Below are positions 44,002 through 53,051 of a stretch of DNA of 64,000 nucleotides, piece after piece. This DNA is from Tolypothrix tenuis PCC 7101. Lineage in GTDB: Bacteria; Cyanobacteriota; Cyanobacteriia; Cyanobacteriales; Nostocaceae. Location of the stretch: assembly GCF_002368295.1 (NCBI RefSeq), contig NZ_AP018248.1, forward strand, positions 5,966,979-6,030,978, given 5' to 3'. Made by a program: the position numbers and the translations under genes. Below the pieces are notes generated by a model, which saw only the letters and a list, made by a program, of their open reading frames with translations, searched no databases and was not told the DNA's origin. Numbering within the stretch: position 1 is the stretch's first letter; each line of letters begins with the position of its first letter.

Positions 44002-44898
44002 ATGTCTAGGCTAGAAAACCAATTTACCGTGCAATTTTGGGGCGTTCGCGGCAGCATCCCCAGTCCAGGGCCACATACCGTGCGTTATGGCGGTAATACC
44101 CCTTGCGTAGAAATGCAAGTGGGCGGTAAACGCTTAATTTTCGATGGTGGAACCGGACTTCACGTTTTGGGGCAATCTTTGTTGCGCCAAATGCCGTTAG
44201 AAGGTCATCTATTTTTTACCCATTCCCACTGGGATCATATGCAAGGATTTCCGTTCTTTGCACCAGGTTTTATCAAGGGAAACCATTTTAAGATTTATGG
44301 CGCAATTGCTCCCGATGGTTCCACTATCGAACAGCGCCTGAATGACCAAATGCTCCATCCAAATTTTCCTGTGCCTCTGCAAATTATGCAGGCAAATCTA
44401 AATTTTTGTGACATTACTGCGGGGCAACCAATACACATTAATGACATTACTGTAGAAACAGCACCATTAAATCACCCTGGTGAAGCCGTGGGATATCGAG
44501 TTAACTGGCGTGATGGCGCTGCTGCTTATATTACTGATACTGAACATTTTCCTGACAGGCTGGACGAAAACGTCCTCTGGCTAGCGCGTAATGCGGATAT
44601 CTTAATATACGATTGTACCTATACAGATGAAGAATACCATTCCCCAACATCGCCGAGAATTGGCTGGGGACATTCCACTTGGCAAGAAGCGGTGAAAATA
44701 GCCAAAGCTGCTCATGTCAAAACCCTAGCAATTTTCCACCATGACCCCGCACACAACGATGAATTTCTAGATCATGTCGGAAATCAAGCAGGTGAGGAAT
44801 TTGCAGGCGCAGTGATGGCACGAGAAGGCATGGTACTTCATGTTCCTGTTTCTGCGACCATATCAGAATCTTGCCCTGTAGGGAATTTATCTGCTTAA
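44002..44898 (+). CDS. MBL-fold metallohydrolase
   Basis: 298 residues. Metallo-beta-lactamase fold with FWGVRGSIPSPGPHTVRYGG at the N-terminus, the metal motif THSHWDHMQGFPFF, a later NHPGEAVGYRV, ITDTEHFPD, and IFHHDPAHND at the C-terminus. This subgroup, opening with GVRGS-P-P, is frequent in cyanobacteria and related to cyclic-nucleotide-phosphodiesterase/RNase Z-like enzymes. Substrate not predictable. An alternative role in signalling is possible, since some relatives are fused to receivers, but this one is not. Confidence 0.9.
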   Translation: MSRLENQFTVQFWGVRGSIPSPGPHTVRYGGNTPCVEMQVGGKRLIFDGGTGLHVLGQSLLRQMPLEGHLFFTHSHWDHMQGFPFFAPGFIKGNHFKIYGAIAPDGSTIEQRLNDQMLHPNFPVPLQIMQANLNFCDITAGQPIHINDITVETAPLNHPGEAVGYRVNWRDGAAAYITDTEHFPDRLDENVLWLARNADILIYDCTYTDEEYHSPTSPRIGWGHSTWQEAVKIAKAAHVKTLAIFHHDPAHNDEFLDHVGNQAGEEFAGAVMAREGMVLHVPVSATISESCPVGNLSA

Positions 44899-45467
44899 AG
44901 TTTGTAGTCGAAGCGATCGCAAAATCTGCGATTTTCCCCTTTGACAAATCATAAAGACAGATGGATGCACAAATTCCCAATCCAAAATCCAAAATGGTAT
45001 TAGATTGGTGAAGAGAAGCTCTCAGCAGGAGAGGTGACTCTTGCGGTAAACTGCAAAAACTGGAGAACACGCTTTGCGAGCTAACCAGGGAAGCACAAAT
45101 GCCCATAGACTAGCTGCCTCAAGGGACGAGCAGGTACAATACTTGCTAAAACCCAAAAGTTTAGCTAAAGCCTCTTTAACTGTGGTGTAGGGTTCTCTGG
45201 ACTCAGCAAAGATAAATCAAGCTGAGAGAAAGCACACAACACCCTCATTAGCTGCTGCCTGTAGGGTATGCTTTGGCTAATAGCCAACGGGGTGGTATTA
45301 AAGCCGTGGCTGCTCCCACAAGATGTTAAAGTCAGAGCGAAAACGCTCCAGATAAAAACTCTGTGGAGTCGCGGGATGTGCGTCAAGGGTACCCTCCCAG
45401 TCAGTTAAGTTACCTATAGGGGAACTTGTAGCTGATAGCTCAATAAACCTAAAATCCCAGAATCCAC
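44899..45467. other. structured 569-base leader region upstream of ribF
   Basis: Stops in all frames of the plus strand. Several good stem-loops occur: CTCAGC/GCTGAG inside 45192-45231 with extending TTCT/AGAA, and TTGGCT-AAT-AGCCAA at 45273-45287. It is less AT-rich than other gaps here. It does not show the conserved boxes of an FMN riboswitch, RNase P RNA, tmRNA or SRP RNA that I would recognise. Open frames on the minus strand lack family features. Confidence 0.45.
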
Positions 45468-46616
45468 GTGCTAAATTTGTCTCAAAATGGGTGTTCCGTG
45501 TGGGTTGGTTCTTCGAGTGAAGAACTGCTAACACCAACTGCTGTTGCGCTTGGCAAATTTGATGGTATGCACCTTGGTCATCAAAGAGTCATCCAGCCAG
45601 TTTTGCAGCAAGCAAAAAGAGCAGTTACAGGGACTGCGTGCGATCAAAAGTTTGTGCAAAATGAGGGAAATTTACCAGAACGCTCACTTCATGATTTCAC
45701 AAATCCTGCATCCCAACCAGGAAACCCCACAGCTACAACAAATGAGCATATATACTCTACTGTTGTGACATTTCATCCCCATCCACAGGAATTTTTCTCA
45801 GGTCAACCCCGTGCTTTGTTAACCCCACTTGATGAAAAAGTAGAACAATTGCGATCGCTGGGAATAGAACAGCTGGTACTATTGCCCTTTGATAAAGAAT
45901 TATCGTCTCTGTCTCCAGAAGAGTTTGTAGAAAAAATTCTCGTACAAAAACTGCGATGCCAGCAACTTAGCGTGGGACAAGATTTTTGTTTTGGTAAACA
46001 GCGCGCTGGCACAGCTGAGGATTTAAAATTACTCGCCGCCAAATATAATATTCCTGTCACAATAGTTACCTTAGAAACCTATGTAGGTAGCGACCAATTG
46101 ACAGCAGAAAGTAACTGTCCTAGTCATCCTCCTACCCAAGCACCACCAATTAGTACTTCATTAATTCGCCAGACCCTAGAAAATGGCGATGTCAAAAGCG
46201 CGAATTTCCTGTTGGGAAGACCATACACACTTTTTGGTGTGGTAATTCAAGGTCAAAAACTGGGCAGAACGATTGGTTTTCCCACTGCTAACTTGCAATT
46301 ACCAAAAGACAAGTTTTTACCTCGCCTAGGTGTTTATGCTGTCCGCGTGTTGATAATTGATGAGACAGCAGATACTCAAACACCAACGATATTAGGCGTA
46401 ATGAATATAGGTAATCGCCCTACAGTTGATGGTACTAATATATCTGTGGAAGTCCATTTATTTGATTGGTCTGGAGATTTGTACGGCAAAAAGCTGGCTG
46501 TACAGCTAGTAGAATTTTTGCGACCCGAACAAAAATTTGACTCTCTAGAAGCCTTAAAAACACAAATTCAGCTCGATTGTCATGTCGCGAAAGAAGTTTT
46601 GCTCTCGGAATGTTGA
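45468..46616 (+). CDS. ribF: bifunctional riboflavin kinase / FAD synthetase
   Basis: 382 residues. It phosphorylates riboflavin to FMN and adenylates it to FAD. N-terminal synthetase: TPTAVALGKFDGMHLGHQRV, FHPHPQEFF, and QDFCFGKQRAGTAEDL. C-terminal kinase: GRPYTLFGVVIQGQKLGRTI followed by GFPTANL, GVMNIGNRPT and SVEVHLFDWSGDLYGK. An unusual insert of about 45 residues (TGTACDQKFVQNEGN to TTNEHIY) separates the first two synthetase motifs, making the protein longer than most RibF. GTG 45468 is the longest start; GTG 45498 (opening VWVGSS) fits the family better. Confidence 0.94.
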   Translation: MLNLSQNGCSVWVGSSSEELLTPTAVALGKFDGMHLGHQRVIQPVLQQAKRAVTGTACDQKFVQNEGNLPERSLHDFTNPASQPGNPTATTNEHIYSTVVTFHPHPQEFFSGQPRALLTPLDEKVEQLRSLGIEQLVLLPFDKELSSLSPEEFVEKILVQKLRCQQLSVGQDFCFGKQRAGTAEDLKLLAAKYNIPVTIVTLETYVGSDQLTAESNCPSHPPTQAPPISTSLIRQTLENGDVKSANFLLGRPYTLFGVVIQGQKLGRTIGFPTANLQLPKDKFLPRLGVYAVRVLIIDETADTQTPTILGVMNIGNRPTVDGTNISVEVHLFDWSGDLYGKKLAVQLVEFLRPEQKFDSLEALKTQIQLDCHVAKEVLLSEC

Positions 46617-46765
46617 GTTGTGATTGTTGGGTGGGAATACTAGGGACTAGGAATTTTAGATTTTAGATTTTGGATTTTAGATTTAAACTCAATCCAAAAT
46701 CGCAAATCAAAAATCCAAAATTGAATTGCCCAATCCCCAGTACCCAATCCCCAATCCCGTGGTGC

Positions 46766-47674
46766 ATGAGAGAAAAACTTGAGGCTTTAACACATAATCT
46801 GTCTCGTACTATCGTTGGTAAAACTGAAGCCATACGTTTGGTAGTAGTCGCCATCCTTGGCGGTGGTCATGCTTTATTAGAAGATGTTCCTGGTGTTGGT
46901 AAGACCCTGCTAGCTAAATCATTAGCGCGATCGCTTGACGGTAAGTTTCAAAGGCTACAATGTACCCCCGATTTATTACCTACTGATATTACTGGTACAA
47001 ACATTTGGAACCCAAAAAGCGGTGAATTTACCTTTCTACCTGGGCCTATATTTGCCAACATCTTGCTGGCTGACGAAATCAACCGTGCTACACCCCGAAC
47101 TCAGTCAGCTTTGTTAGAAGTGATGGAAGAACATCAGGTAACAGTTGATGGTGTTTCTCGTGCTGTTCCTACACCTTTCTTTGTAATTGCTACTCAGAAC
47201 CCGGTTGAATACCAAGGGACTTTTCCGCTACCTGAAGCGCAGATGGATAGATTCATGCTGTCTTTGAGTTTAGGCTATCCCTCAGAGACAGAAGAACTCC
47301 AAATGTTGCAAAACCTGACGGATGGTATCAAGGTAGCTGATTTACAACCTTGCATTACCTTAGAAGAAATAGCTCAATTACGGCAACTCTGTTCTCAGGT
47401 AAGAGTGGAAACGCCTTTACAGCAATACATTCTAGACTTAGTGCGGGCGACAAGACAGGATGAAGAAATTTCTCTCGGTGTCAGCCCTCGCGGTACAGTC
47501 GCTTTACAAAAAGCTACCCAAGCCCTCGCTTTTATTTTAGGACGTGATTACGCCATTCCCGATGACGTAAAATTTCTCGTTCCTCACGTTCTTTGCCATC
47601 GCCTCATCCCCCGGGGAGGACGCAGCGCCAGAACTGTTGTTGAGCGATTATTGCGCTCTGTTAATATTCCTTGA
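46766..47674 (+). CDS. MoxR-type AAA+ ATPase
   Basis: 302 residues from ATG 46766; the in-frame extension upstream is translated from intergenic AAAATCCAAAATC-type repeats and is rejected. MoxR proteins are AAA+ chaperones that activate metal or protein complexes with VWA partners. Motifs: LLEDVPGVGKTLLAKSLARS (Walker A), ILLADEINRATPRTQSALLE (Walker B), FFVIATQNPVEYQGTFPLPE (sensor 1) and GVSPRGTVALQKATQ (sensor 2). No DUF58 or VWA partner gene is adjacent. Confidence 0.92.
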   Translation: MREKLEALTHNLSRTIVGKTEAIRLVVVAILGGGHALLEDVPGVGKTLLAKSLARSLDGKFQRLQCTPDLLPTDITGTNIWNPKSGEFTFLPGPIFANILLADEINRATPRTQSALLEVMEEHQVTVDGVSRAVPTPFFVIATQNPVEYQGTFPLPEAQMDRFMLSLSLGYPSETEELQMLQNLTDGIKVADLQPCITLEEIAQLRQLCSQVRVETPLQQYILDLVRATRQDEEISLGVSPRGTVALQKATQALAFILGRDYAIPDDVKFLVPHVLCHRLIPRGGRSARTVVERLLRSVNIP

Positions 47675-47767
47675 TGAGGGAGATGAGGGAGATGAGGAGC
47701 AAGGGAAGAAATTCCAATTACCAACTACCCATTCCCCTTTCCCCCTTCCCCTTTCCCCTAAAGAACC

Positions 47768-48121
47768 TTACCCAAAGGTTGAGCCATTCCAACCCCACAT
47801 AGCACCTTTAGCATCAGCAAATTCTATATAAATCCGATTTTTGGCTACGCCTAAAGCTTGGTTAATTTGCTGGCAAAAATCCTGACTCATAGTCTCAGTT
47901 TGATCAGGTTTCATAGTACCGATACTTTTAATTTCAATGTAACAAACTGGGTCTGTTGTACCAGCAAAAGTCATAGGCACATCCGGCTCAAAAGCTGTCA
48001 TTACATAAGATTCCGGTTTACCTAAATGCTTGGCTAACTTAGCAGATAGACTTTTCAGCAAGCTTTCAATTTCAGTTCTTTCAGGCGCAGCAACAGAAGT
48101 TTGTACTTTAATTAATGGCAT
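47768..48121 (-). CDS. MIF-like tautomerase family protein
   Basis: 117 residues from ATG 48121. An upstream TTG two codons earlier is rejected because this family needs Pro directly after the initiator Met as catalytic base, and MPLIKVQTS provides it. The rest (LGKPESYVMTAFEPDVPMTF, NRIYIEFADAKGAMWGWNG) matches the macrophage-migration-inhibitory-factor fold, normally a trimer with keto-enol tautomerase activity. Role in cyanobacteria is not established. Confidence 0.88.
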   Translation of the reverse strand: MPLIKVQTSVAAPERTEIESLLKSLSAKLAKHLGKPESYVMTAFEPDVPMTFAGTTDPVCYIEIKSIGTMKPDQTETMSQDFCQQINQALGVAKNRIYIEFADAKGAMWGWNGSTFG

Positions 48122-48169
48122 AGTCAAAAATTTCAGATTGAAAATTAGTTAAAGGTCAAAGAGACGGAG

Positions 48170-48189
48170 AGACGCGATGAATCGCGTCT
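48170..48189. repeat. dispersed palindrome, variant copy
   Basis: AGACGCGATGAATCGCGTCT followed by GTACAAGAG. One base differs from the other four copies (GATGAATC for GATTAATC). Confidence 0.8.
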
Positions 48190-48348
48190 GTACAAGAGGC
48201 AAAAAAGAAAGTTGGTAATTTCCAGATTAATTTTACCGAAGCGTAGGGAAGGGAGATAGGGGAGATAAGGGGGATGAGGAGGATGAGGGAGAATTCCCAT
48301 TACCAATTACCGATTACCCAATGCCCTATGCCCTATGCCCAATAGCTA

Positions 48349-49155
48349 TTAATGCGACGAGCGAAATAGATGATTATGTTCAGGATGATATAAACGCGAT
48401 CGCGCTGTTGCTTGTAAGAGTGCTGGACTAATTACATAAAGTGTGGTACGTATCAACTGTTCTTTCTGGGTACAGTCAGCCATATCAGTGAGGGGAACAA
48501 CCCGAATTTTTTCATCTGGCCAGCCGATGCGAAAGCATATCGCTACTGGGGTGTCTGCTGGGTAGTGTTCTAATAATTTGGCTTGGGCTGTTTCTATATG
48601 GCGCGCACTCAAATATAAGCACAGACTAGCTTGGTGTGCTGCTAGGGTTGCTAGTTCTTGGGTGGCGGGGACTTCTGTACGGCCGCTGATGCGCGTCAAA
48701 ATAATCGTCTGTACTAAATTAGGAACAGTTAATTCTACTTGCAGTTTGGCGGCTGCAGCTTGAAAGGCGCTGACACCTGGGATGACTTCAAAGGGAATTT
48801 CTGCTGCTTTTAACAGCTGCATTTGCTCTTGGGTAGCGCTGTAGAGACTAGGATCGCCAGAATGAAGACGAACGACAGATTTTTGCGATCGCACTCTTTC
48901 TATCATTAGCGGCACAATCTCTTCTAAAGTCTTATTGGCAGTCCGAATAATTTCTGCTTCTGGGCGACAAAGATGCAATATTTGCTCAGGTACTAAAGAG
49001 TCGGCAAATAATATTACATCTGCTACAGCCAGCAGCTTTTGTGCTTTAACCGTTAATAAATCTGGGTCTCCCGGCCCTGCACCCACAATGTAAACCTTTG
49101 GTTCTATAGCGGATAACAATTTTTTGTCACATATTTCTTCTGTATATTCACTCAT
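48349..49155 (-). CDS. cobM: precorrin-4 C11-methyltransferase
   Basis: 268 residues. It methylates C11 of precorrin-4 in cobalamin synthesis. The tetrapyrrole methylase fold is clear: VYIVGAGPGDPDLLTVKAQK near residue 18, LFADSLVPEQIL, VRLHSGDPSLYSATQEQM, and EIPFEVIPGVSAFQAAAAKL. ILTRISGRTEVPATQEL is the CobM-type signature. Fe-S and anaerobic variants (CbiF) share the same fold, so the aerobic or anaerobic route is not decided by sequence alone. No cob neighbours are present. Confidence 0.93.
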   Translation of the reverse strand: MSEYTEEICDKKLLSAIEPKVYIVGAGPGDPDLLTVKAQKLLAVADVILFADSLVPEQILHLCRPEAEIIRTANKTLEEIVPLMIERVRSQKSVVRLHSGDPSLYSATQEQMQLLKAAEIPFEVIPGVSAFQAAAAKLQVELTVPNLVQTIILTRISGRTEVPATQELATLAAHQASLCLYLSARHIETAQAKLLEHYPADTPVAICFRIGWPDEKIRVVPLTDMADCTQKEQLIRTTLYVISPALLQATARSRLYHPEHNHLFRSSH

Positions 49156-49219
49156 TGCAGCACAAAAGAGAATTTCTAAAAAAAAATTTTGATAATTTTT
49201 CCGTGTCTTTCCGGATAAC

Positions 49220-49302
49220 CTCTAATTCCCTAGTAGAGAGTAATGGTAGATGCACCCTGGTTAAGCCCTGGAGAACTTCTCTAGGGCATTTTTTATTTTT
49301 TG
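49220..49302 (+). ncRNA. candidate small RNA ending in a strong terminator
   Basis: On the plus strand, stem CTCT...AGAG at about 49221-49240 precedes a second hairpin GCCCTGGAGAA/TTCTCTAGGGC (49265-49287; 10 of 11 pairs) followed by ATTTTTTATTTTTT. This is an ideal Rho-independent terminator, yet no plus-strand gene lies ahead of it, since cobM and lgt run on the minus strand. A short sRNA from a promoter between cobM and the terminator is the simplest reading. Exact 5' end unknown. Confidence 0.5.
49265..49302 (+). terminator. Rho-independent terminator, plus strand
   Basis: Eleven-base arms with one mismatch around a single C, followed by ATTTTTTATTTTTT. It has no T-run in the minus orientation, so it does not belong to lgt. 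Confidence 0.75.
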
Positions 49303-49344
49303 GGTAATTGGTAATTGGTAATTGGTAATTGGTAATTGGTAATT
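49303..49344. repeat. heptamer repeat GGTAATT, six units
   Basis: Six exact consecutive GGTAATT units directly after the terminator's T-run. Short tandemly repeated heptamers are characteristic of heterocyst-forming cyanobacteria. Confidence 0.9.
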
Positions 49345-49401
49345 GGAATTTATCTCCCTGTCTTCTCATCCCCCAATCCCCAGTCCCCAATCCCCAACCC
49401 C

Positions 49402-50277
49402 TCACCTCTCTATCGCCCCATTACCCCTGGGGGTGGAAATGACATCTGGTAAAGGGCGTTTAGCTATGTAAAGCCAAGCTAATCCAGCTAATCCCACAAT
49501 AATTCCGATTAAGCTCACGACTTGAGCCATTCTGAGGGGCCCTAGCATTAAGCTATCAGTACGAAAACCTTCTATCCATAAGCGTCCCAAGCTGTAGGAT
49601 GCTAAGTAAGTGAGGAATAGCGTACCTATTTTGAGGCGTGGTTTACCTTGCAAACTCCGGAAAAAGAGGGTGAGCAACAGGGCAAATACCATTAAATCCC
49701 AGAGAGATTCGTAGAGAAAAGTAGGATGAAAGTACTCAAAATTAACTAACTCTGGCGGGCGGCGATCGGGTGGAATATATAATTTCCAAGGTAAATTGGT
49801 AGGATCGCCAAAAGCTTCTGAGTTGAAGAAATTACCCCAACGTCCGATCGCTTGCCCTAAAATCAGCGAAGGTGCTACCAAATCTGCTAATTGCCAAAAA
49901 GAAACTTGCTTGAGTTTGGCAAAGATAAGCGCAGCGACTAGTCCACCTAAAATTGCTCCATGAATGGCAATTCCACCCTGCCAAATGGCAATTATGCGGT
50001 CTGGGTGCTGGGCATATTCTGGCCATTGAAATAAAACGTAATATAATCGGGCGGCGGGAATTGCGCCAATTACCAGCCAAATTGACAAATCGCTAAGTAA
50101 GTCTGGGTTAACGTTACGGCGCTTGGCCAAATACTGAGAAAGGCTGACTCCGATTAAAACTGCGGTGGCAATTAATAAGCCATACCAACGGATTGTGATT
50201 GGCCCTATTCTCCACAGAATCGGGCCAGGAGAAGTAAATTGGAATGCCAAAGGCAAAGTGGAAATATCCAGCGCCAT
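49402..50277 (-). CDS. lgt: prolipoprotein diacylglyceryl transferase
   Basis: 291 residues, multi-pass membrane enzyme that transfers diacylglycerol to the lipobox Cys of prolipoproteins. The signature IGRWGNFFNSEAFGDPTNLP carries the essential Arg and Asn, and HGAILGG and RPPELVNFEYFHPTFLYESL match family conserved blocks. About seven hydrophobic segments are visible. Its clients in this window include the lipoproteins at 54542 and 60759. Confidence 0.95.
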   Translation of the reverse strand: MALDISTLPLAFQFTSPGPILWRIGPITIRWYGLLIATAVLIGVSLSQYLAKRRNVNPDLLSDLSIWLVIGAIPAARLYYVLFQWPEYAQHPDRIIAIWQGGIAIHGAILGGLVAALIFAKLKQVSFWQLADLVAPSLILGQAIGRWGNFFNSEAFGDPTNLPWKLYIPPDRRPPELVNFEYFHPTFLYESLWDLMVFALLLTLFFRSLQGKPRLKIGTLFLTYLASYSLGRLWIEGFRTDSLMLGPLRMAQVVSLIGIIVGLAGLAWLYIAKRPLPDVISTPRGNGAIER

Positions 50278-50601
50278 GCAAAAGTACCTAAATAACTTAA
50301 TTATTAATTAGCATTAGCAGCTCCCAATCATAGGACAAGAACCTTAAGGCTAGGAGTATATAAACAATTAGAGCAGGTTTTGTTTTTTGGGGATTGATTG
50401 GGGATTGGGTACTAGGGATTAGGGACTAGGGATTGGGAGGAGAAGAGAAATAAATGGCTCTTGACTCTTGACTTTTGTACAGACGCGATTAATCGCGTCT
50501 CTGCAACTTTTGTTTTAACTTCTTGATGTCTGTTGCTGCCCCAAGACTCGTATGATCAGAATATCAGGAACATAATAACAGCCAGATTTTTACCGAAAAA
50601 C
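50278..50601. other. intergenic region with dispersed palindrome
   Basis: Contains GGGGATTGGGGATTGGG-type simple repeats and the palindrome at 50481-50500. No gene seen; the reading frame extending upstream from the Tab2 ATG begins with TTG and lacks conservation. Confidence 0.5.
50481..50500. repeat. dispersed palindrome, fourth copy
   Basis: AGACGCGATTAATCGCGTCT, identical to the 3126-3145 copy. Confidence 0.85.
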
Positions 50602-51465
50602 ATGGGCAGTATTTGGGAAATTGATTTTTACTCCCGTCCGATTTTGGACGACAATCAGAAAAAAGTTTGGGAAGTATTAGTTTGCGAAAGTCCCTTAGAT
50701 GTCCGCGCCAAAACAGATTCTCTGTTTCGTTATGCTAAATACTGTCCCAGTACGCAGGTAAATTCGGGTTGGTTGCGGACGGCGTTGCAAGAGGCTATTG
50801 CCGAAGCTGGAGAAGCACCAATTAAAATCCGCTTTTTCCGCCGCCAAATGAATAATATGATTACGAAAGCCTGCGAGGATCTAAGTATTCCAGCTCAATC
50901 TAGCCGTCGGACTTTGATGCTGAACCAATGGCTAAAACAGCGAGTTGAGGAGGTGTATCCTCATGAACCAGGTTATCAAGGGGGTACTAATCCCTCGGTG
51001 CGTCTGGAAAGTCCTTTACCCCAAAGGTTACCTGATGCATTGGAAGGGAAAAAATGGGTATTTGTGTCTTTAGAAGCTGCTGATTTAATGGATATGCCAG
51101 AATGGGAGATTGGTTTTGGTGAAGCCTTTCCTTTAGAATTAGCGCGAGTATCACCCCAAACCCGTATTCCTGGGATTTTGATTTTTTCACCCAGGGCATT
51201 GCCGATCGCAGGCTGGATGTCTGGTTTAGATTTAGCTTATCTAAGATTTGACACGAGTGTCGGCACAAGATTACTGTTAGAAACTGGTGTGACAGAAAGC
51301 TGGATTTTGGCAAATATCAAAAGTCCTCAAACATTGGCAGAAGCCAAAGGGTTTGAAGAAGCCAAGCAACAAGCCAATGGAGTGCATTTTATCGGTGTGC
51401 AGTCAGATCCTCAAGCAGAATCGTTTGCCGGATTTTGGCTGTTACAAGAAGTCAATCTGCCGTAG
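50602..51465 (+). CDS. Tab2/Atab2 family RNA-binding protein (DUF1092)
   Basis: 287 residues from ATG 50602, which gives the family opening MGSIWEIDFYSRPILDDNQK. Tab2 was defined in Chlamydomonas chloroplasts, where it binds the psaB leader and is needed for photosystem I translation; cyanobacteria carry the ancestral form. Other conserved parts: VRFRR-like KIRFFRRQMNNMITKACEDL, GKKWVFVSLEAADLMDMPEW and LDLAYLRFDTSVGTRLLLET. Role in photosystem biogenesis is by family. Confidence 0.92.
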   Translation: MGSIWEIDFYSRPILDDNQKKVWEVLVCESPLDVRAKTDSLFRYAKYCPSTQVNSGWLRTALQEAIAEAGEAPIKIRFFRRQMNNMITKACEDLSIPAQSSRRTLMLNQWLKQRVEEVYPHEPGYQGGTNPSVRLESPLPQRLPDALEGKKWVFVSLEAADLMDMPEWEIGFGEAFPLELARVSPQTRIPGILIFSPRALPIAGWMSGLDLAYLRFDTSVGTRLLLETGVTESWILANIKSPQTLAEAKGFEEAKQQANGVHFIGVQSDPQAESFAGFWLLQEVNLP

Positions 51466-51737
51466 ATTCATGGCATAGTCATGAGGGAATCGGTATGAGG
51501 ATCAAGGAAAAAGCCATAAAACTTTTGCCGAATGATTATTCATTACCGAGCTAATCATCAATGAATCATCCACAAGGGCAACGGCTGATACATGTTGATG
51601 ATTTGGGATAATGATCTGCGCGGCAGTAACTTCTCCCATCAGGAGAAGTGGAGACGTTAGACATAAGTCTGGCGGCCGAATGCACTGCTTTATGTACTCG
51701 CGGTTCAAAATCCACAATCCATAATTTACCAAGGGTC

Positions 51738-53051
51738 ATGGGTTCTGAAAATTTGTCACAAGATACGCTAGCAGAACATCTGCTGGAACTAGCAATTAAG
51801 TCTGGAGCAGAAGCCGCTGAAGTGTATCAGTCGCGATCGCTTTCTCGACCAGTGTTTTTTGAGGCTAATCGCCTAAAGCAACTCGAAACTAGCCAGTCTG
51901 AAGGTACGGCGTTGCGGCTATGGCGCAATGGCCGTCCGGGGCTGACTGTGGCTTACGGTACTGTGGAACCGCAAGCGATGGTAGAACGCTCTCTAGCGTT
52001 GAGTAAACTCAATCAACCGGAACCAATAGAATTGGGGCGCAACTTTAAGCCATCTTACCCAGACTTAGGGAAAAGTGTGCCTATAGAGCATTTGGTTAAC
52101 TGGGGTAAAGAAGCGATCGCTTTAGTTCGAGATGAATATCCTGATGTACTTTGCCACAGTGATTGGGAATGTGATGTGGAAAATACTAGACTTATCAATA
52201 CTGAAGGTCTAGATTGCTACTACACAGACACAACTCTTAGCTGCTATATGTCGGCTGAATGGGTCAGAGGCGACGATTTTTTAAGCGTTTCTGACGGACA
52301 AACCCAAAGAGATGAACTCGACCCGGAAAAACTCGCTGAACAAATTTTACAAAGGCTAATTTGGGCGAGAGAAAACGTCTCACCCCCTAGCGGTCGCGTA
52401 CCAGTTTTATTTACATCCAAAGCGGCTGATATGCTTTGGGGTACAGTGCAAGCAGCATTAAACGGCAAACGCGTACTAGAAAAAGCTTCTCCTTGGGCCG
52501 ACCGTTTAGGCAAACCAGTCCTTGCACCCAGCCTCACCCTCTATCAAGAACCACAAGCAGGGCCTTATAGTTGTCCTTTTGATGATGAAGGCAGCCCTAC
52601 CAATACAATTGTTTTTATTCAAAATGGAATCCTACAGCATTTTTATAGCGATCGCACTACCGCACGACAATTAGGTATGAGTAGTACGGGTAATGGTTTT
52701 CGCCCTAGTTTGGGTAGCTATCCTACCCCTGGATTATTTAATTTTTTAGTTCAACCCAGTTCTCTATCCCTACAAGATTTGATTCAACAAATAGATGATG
52801 GTTTGATTGTCGATCAAATGCTGGGTGGAGGTGGCGGTATTTCCGGCGACTTTTCCATCAATATTGAATTGGGCTACCGCGTACAAAATGGGGAAGTCAT
52901 CGGGCGTGTTAAAGATACAATGGTCGCCGGCAACATTTACGCAGCTTTGAAACAATTAGTAACCCTCGGTGGTGATGCTGATTGGAACGGCTCATGTTAT
53001 ACACCCTCTCTCATAGTTGACGGACTATCAACTACAGGTAGGAATAATTAG
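51738..53051 (+). CDS. TldE/PmbA-like modulator of a TldD-type metalloprotease
   Basis: 437 residues from ATG 51738; an in-frame GTG 90 bases upstream lies in non-coding-like sequence. The U62 family TldD/TldE pair degrades peptides and matures microcins; TldD holds the metal (HExxxH). No HExxxH occurs here, so this is the non-catalytic TldE side. Supporting features: SGAEAAEVYQSRS near the start, SPPSGRVPVLFTSKAADMLW, and the C-terminal GGGGGISGDFSINIELGYRV with NGEVIGRVKDTMVAGNIY. tldD is not in the window. Confidence 0.88.
   Translation: MGSENLSQDTLAEHLLELAIKSGAEAAEVYQSRSLSRPVFFEANRLKQLETSQSEGTALRLWRNGRPGLTVAYGTVEPQAMVERSLALSKLNQPEPIELGRNFKPSYPDLGKSVPIEHLVNWGKEAIALVRDEYPDVLCHSDWECDVENTRLINTEGLDCYYTDTTLSCYMSAEWVRGDDFLSVSDGQTQRDELDPEKLAEQILQRLIWARENVSPPSGRVPVLFTSKAADMLWGTVQAALNGKRVLEKASPWADRLGKPVLAPSLTLYQEPQAGPYSCPFDDEGSPTNTIVFIQNGILQHFYSDRTTARQLGMSSTGNGFRPSLGSYPTPGLFNFLVQPSSLSLQDLIQQIDDGLIVDQMLGGGGGISGDFSINIELGYRVQNGEVIGRVKDTMVAGNIYAALKQLVTLGGDADWNGSCYTPSLIVDGLSTTGRNN

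Noticed and set aside
44899..45467. FMN riboswitch, tmRNA, RNase P RNA or SRP RNA before ribF
   Set aside because: None of the conserved boxes of these RNAs was visible.
45165..45537. Minus-strand open frames upstream of ribF
   Set aside because: They overlap each other in different frames and the ribF start and show no conserved motif; structured RNA is a better reading.
46670..46765. N-terminal extension of the MoxR protein
   Set aside because: Translated from AAAATCCAAAATC intergenic repeats; MoxR proteins start near the chosen ATG.
49148..49405. 85-residue minus-strand open frame between cobM and lgt
   Set aside because: Composed of GGTAATT heptamers and the terminator hairpin; overlaps the cobM start.
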